From the NCBI GenBank assembly GCA_008297795.1, contig VBQP01000037.1:1-8661 (forward strand): DNA of 8,661 nt, read 5' to 3'. The notes beneath the pieces are model-generated. The model made no database searches. It had not been told where the DNA came from and worked only from the letters and a program-made list of their open reading frames with translations. Below, piece after piece: positions 6,399 through 8,661 of this stretch; position 1 is the stretch's first letter; each line of letters starts with the position of its first letter. The stretch comes from Thermoplasmata archaeon (GTDB lineage: Archaea; Thermoplasmatota; E2; UBA202; DSCA01). The translations under genes were made by a program, and so were the position numbers.

Positions 6399-7763
6399 TT
6401 ATTTCTTCAATTCTGCCATCAAAAGATTTGCAGAGTCGGCAGCACAGTTTATCCCGACACCTTTTGCATTTGTTGAATCGCCCACGATGAAGAAATTTCT
6501 CACAGGCGTGGAAACAGGCGGTTTTTCGTTATCTATTGTCTTTGCAACCCCGTCCAGATGCCATATTGAAGGATATATGCACCAATCCATTTTTTTCTCG
6601 TAGCCGGGAATGAGTTTACCCATGTATTTGTCCATTATTTCCCTGAGCGACTCCACTTTCTTCCTCCTCCTTGCTTCTTCAGGTGTGCATATCACATATG
6701 CCTGCACCAGATATTTTCCAGAGGGAGACATGCCGGAGGCGGAGTCAGCAATCTTGAAATCTATCATGCCCACTGCGTCATTGCCCTCCACCCCTGCGTT
6801 CCTTTCAATGAAAACAAAAGCCTTCCCCATCAGATTTTCGTCCATTTCGTTGAGAGCGTAATATGCGCACAAACTTCCAGTCCCCTCCAGATTTTTTATT
6901 TTCTCCGCCCATTCTTCAGGAAAGTTTTTTTCGCTGGCGATGGAGAAGGTGTCCTGTGCGGGAAGGCTTGAGATTACAATGTCATATTCCTTTTCTTCAT
7001 TTCCCACCTTAATGCCTGATGCTGCACCGCCTTCAATGATGATTTTTTCCACTTTCTGATGAATGATTTTTCCGCCGTTTTTTTCAACCCAGGAGGAGAA
7101 ATTTTTTGCTATGCTGTTCAGACCGCCTACAGGATATGACACGGGATGGGAGCCCATGAGTTCGCGCTGAGCCCAGAATGTCTCGCCTGTCGAGATTCTG
7201 CTCAAATCATTGACCGTTGTTATCAAACGAGGGAATAGTTCAAGGGTTAGTTTCATTTTTCCCTTTCCGTATTTTTTTATAGTTTCTTCCATGGAAACGC
7301 TCTCGAGAGCCCTTATTGTTTCCTTCCTGGAGAAGAGGAGCTGGAGAATGCGAGGGAGCATCTTCATTTTATCCAGTGTCGAGAGATAGGGGTAATCAAC
7401 TTTCTTTCCGATAAAACCTATTCGGGAGCCTATGATTTCCTGCTTTATGCCAAGAGAGGAGAGAATTCGCAGGGGTGCCGCATTTTCCCCTCCGCCTATG
7501 AGATGAAATCCCAGATCCATTTTATATCCGCCTATGAGCCCGCCAAAAATTTCTTCGAGGGACGGTTCTGCAAAAGGGACATACATATCAAAACGCTTCA
7601 GCAGATTAATGTAATCCCCGTAGGATATGGAGTTGTCAATTGTGAGAGCCCTGCCGCCTACCATATCCTCCTTTTCGTATATATCCACTTCATATCCTTC
7701 CTTGAGGAGGAGCGATGCAGACGCAAGCCCTGCCACTCCTGCCCCTATGACACATGCTTTCAT
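6399..7763 (-). CDS. FAD-dependent oxidoreductase, phytoene desaturase/amine oxidase-like
   Basis: This is a flavoenzyme of the CrtI/amine-oxidase superfamily (COG1233-like), with FAD as cofactor. I start it at the ATG at 7763 (454 residues) because MKACVIGAGVAGLASA is the usual beginning. The open frame back to 7862 only adds residues read across the preceding gene. It has the Rossmann motif GAGVAG (7-12), an acidic ribose-binding residue in DIYEKEDMVGGRA (E30), the YPVGGLNSIA segment (210-219) typical of carotenoid desaturase relatives, and the C-terminal FAD motif VGDSTNAKGVGINCAADSAN (427-446). Its start is 4 bases beyond the UbiA stop, so the two are probably co-transcribed and may act on the same isoprenoid. 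Desaturation or reduction of a prenyl chain is possible; the substrate cannot be read from the sequence. Confidence 0.85.
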   Translation of the reverse strand: MKACVIGAGVAGLASASLLLKEGYEVDIYEKEDMVGGRALTIDNSISYGDYINLLKRFDMYVPFAEPSLEEIFGGLIGGYKMDLGFHLIGGGENAAPLRILSSLGIKQEIIGSRIGFIGKKVDYPYLSTLDKMKMLPRILQLLFSRKETIRALESVSMEETIKKYGKGKMKLTLELFPRLITTVNDLSRISTGETFWAQRELMGSHPVSYPVGGLNSIAKNFSSWVEKNGGKIIHQKVEKIIIEGGAASGIKVGNEEKEYDIVISSLPAQDTFSIASEKNFPEEWAEKIKNLEGTGSLCAYYALNEMDENLMGKAFVFIERNAGVEGNDAVGMIDFKIADSASGMSPSGKYLVQAYVICTPEEARRRKKVESLREIMDKYMGKLIPGYEKKMDWCIYPSIWHLDGVAKTIDNEKPPVSTPVRNFFIVGDSTNAKGVGINCAADSANLLMAELKK

Positions 7764-7777
7764 TTCATCACATCTCC
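7764..7777 (-). promoter_or_regulatory. Shine-Dalgarno site and coupled stop-start for the FAD enzyme
   Basis: Read on the minus strand, GGAG (7777-7774) lies 10 bases before the ATG at 7763, inside the last codons of the UbiA gene. The UbiA TGA (7770-7768) sits between them. This pattern suggests translational coupling and supports the ATG at 7763 as start. Confidence 0.55.
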
Positions 7778-8661
7778 GGCTGGAAAACTTTTGTTCCTGT
7801 AAGAGGGGTGAATGCCACGTACCATGCGATGGGCAGCAATGCAAGAGCAAGCCCGCCCGCAATTCCGATTATGCTTATCAGCATGACAGGCACCACGGCA
7901 TATCTTAAAAATGTCGCGCCTGCTATGAGTTTCCTTATTTTCTTTCTGTCAAATTCTTTTAATGTGACAAGTTTTGCCTCTATGTAAATAACGCCTGCAA
8001 GCATGAGAACGAGCAGGGCAATCTGCCAGATATAGTAGTCAATGCCATATAGAAAAGGAATGAAGACAAGTATGGCAGAAAAAATTCTTATGGACATGCC
8101 GAAAATGGCGAAAGACAGCGGGATATGGACTCTGCCGCCCTGGACTTTCACCCCTGCGGAGAGAGCCATGTTTTTGACGCCCATGAGGTAGTCATGGTCT
8201 GCATCCTTTATGCCGCCCTCCACTGCGTTCATATGGAGCGTCTGGTTGAAAGTGAGGAGAAATATGACCCACGTGAGTATGCCTATTCTGCTGTCTGCAA
8301 CCGCAAGAGCACCGTAGAGAAAGACAAATGACATTGAAATGGCGACAAAAAAGTCAGAGCCAGGTATTTTCTTCCCGTACAAATCGTAAATGCTGCCGAG
8401 CAACCCTGCAAGAACGAGGGATACGACTGCTGCAAATTTGAAGTCATCTATCTCCTTTCCGTACCATAGCAGGAATGTGAAGAAAAAGGAGAATATCATC
8501 ATGATGATGCATGCTGCAACAGCATTCTTTTCGGATATTGTTCCTTTCACAAGCGGCTTATTTCTGAGTTCTTTCACAAGCCCGTCGAGTTTAATGTCAG
8601 CATAATCGTTCAGTGCAAATCCGTAAATGGCGGAGAGGGCACCCACTGTGAAGAGAATGAG
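7768..8661 (-). CDS. UbiA-family membrane prenyltransferase (N-terminus outside window)
   Basis: This membrane enzyme is predicted to transfer a prenyl chain from a polyprenyl diphosphate to an acceptor. The first Asp-rich motif NDYADIKLD (codons about 8610-8584) matches the NDxxDxxxD metal-diphosphate site. KDADHDYLMGVKNMA, about 135 residues later, matches the second Asp-rich region of the family. About eight hydrophobic membrane segments are visible. The frame is open to the right edge and encodes LILFT before the GTG at 8646; this looks like the first membrane helix, so that GTG is not the true start and several dozen residues are probably missing. Candidate roles include the archaeal ether-lipid enzyme digeranylgeranylglyceryl phosphate synthase, a quinone prenyltransferase, or a lycopene elongase. 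The FAD partner downstream favours a quinone or carotenoid-like product but does not decide it. Confidence 0.87.
   Translation of the reverse strand, partial: LILFTVGALSAIYGFALNDYADIKLDGLVKELRNKPLVKGTISEKNAVAACIIMMIFSFFFTFLLWYGKEIDDFKFAAVVSLVLAGLLGSIYDLYGKKIPGSDFFVAISMSFVFLYGALAVADSRIGILTWVIFLLTFNQTLHMNAVEGGIKDADHDYLMGVKNMALSAGVKVQGGRVHIPLSFAIFGMSIRIFSAILVFIPFLYGIDYYIWQIALLVLMLAGVIYIEAKLVTLKEFDRKKIRKLIAGATFLRYAVVPVMLISIIGIAGGLALALLPIAWYVAFTPLTGTKVFQPEM

Noticed and set aside
7764..7862. Longer FAD oxidoreductase starting at 7862
   Set aside because: The extra 33 residues are read across the 3' end of the UbiA gene in another frame, and the Rossmann motif normally lies at the extreme N-terminus.

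Overview
The window reads as a compact archaeal chromosome segment, most likely euryarchaeal and plausibly from the Thermoplasmata side. The aminoacyl-tRNA synthetases are archaeal in type, and a UbiA prenyltransferase sits beside an FAD-dependent oxidoreductase. Three genes appear leaderless, each with a TATA-like box about 24-27 bases before its ATG and no Shine-Dalgarno sequence. The gingipain-like (C25) peptidase also fits: I recall such secreted peptidases being reported from sediment archaea of the MBG-D group. The exact lineage is inference. There is no rRNA, tRNA, CRISPR array, insertion sequence or phage gene.

Layout. Bases 3-2086 (+) hold a C25 gingipain-like cysteine peptidase. It is cut at the left edge and split by a single-base frameshift near base 1013; both catalytic residues lie in the 3' part. 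Bases 2125-3822 (+) encode arginyl-tRNA synthetase. Convergent to it, 5124-3826 (-) encodes asparaginyl-tRNA synthetase. Divergent from that across 74 bases, 5199-6398 (+) encodes a RecB/AddB/Cas4-type PD-(D/E)XK nuclease with a four-cysteine iron-sulfur signature and an unassigned C-terminal extension. Convergent to the nuclease with no spacer, 7763-6399 (-) encodes a CrtI/amine-oxidase-type FAD oxidoreductase. It lies 4 bases downstream of a UbiA-family membrane prenyltransferase (8661-7768, -), which runs off the right edge.

How the genes relate. The two synthetases are housekeeping genes. The UbiA and FAD enzymes form a likely translationally coupled operon and probably act on one prenylated lipid, quinone or carotenoid-like product. 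The peptidase and the nuclease look like separate transcription units. No gene-free stretch exceeds 74 bases, so regulation must fit into very short spacers. No clearly new multi-gene system is visible. The most notable points are the frameshifted peptidase, the lone Fe-S nuclease with its extra domain, and the UbiA-FAD pair.
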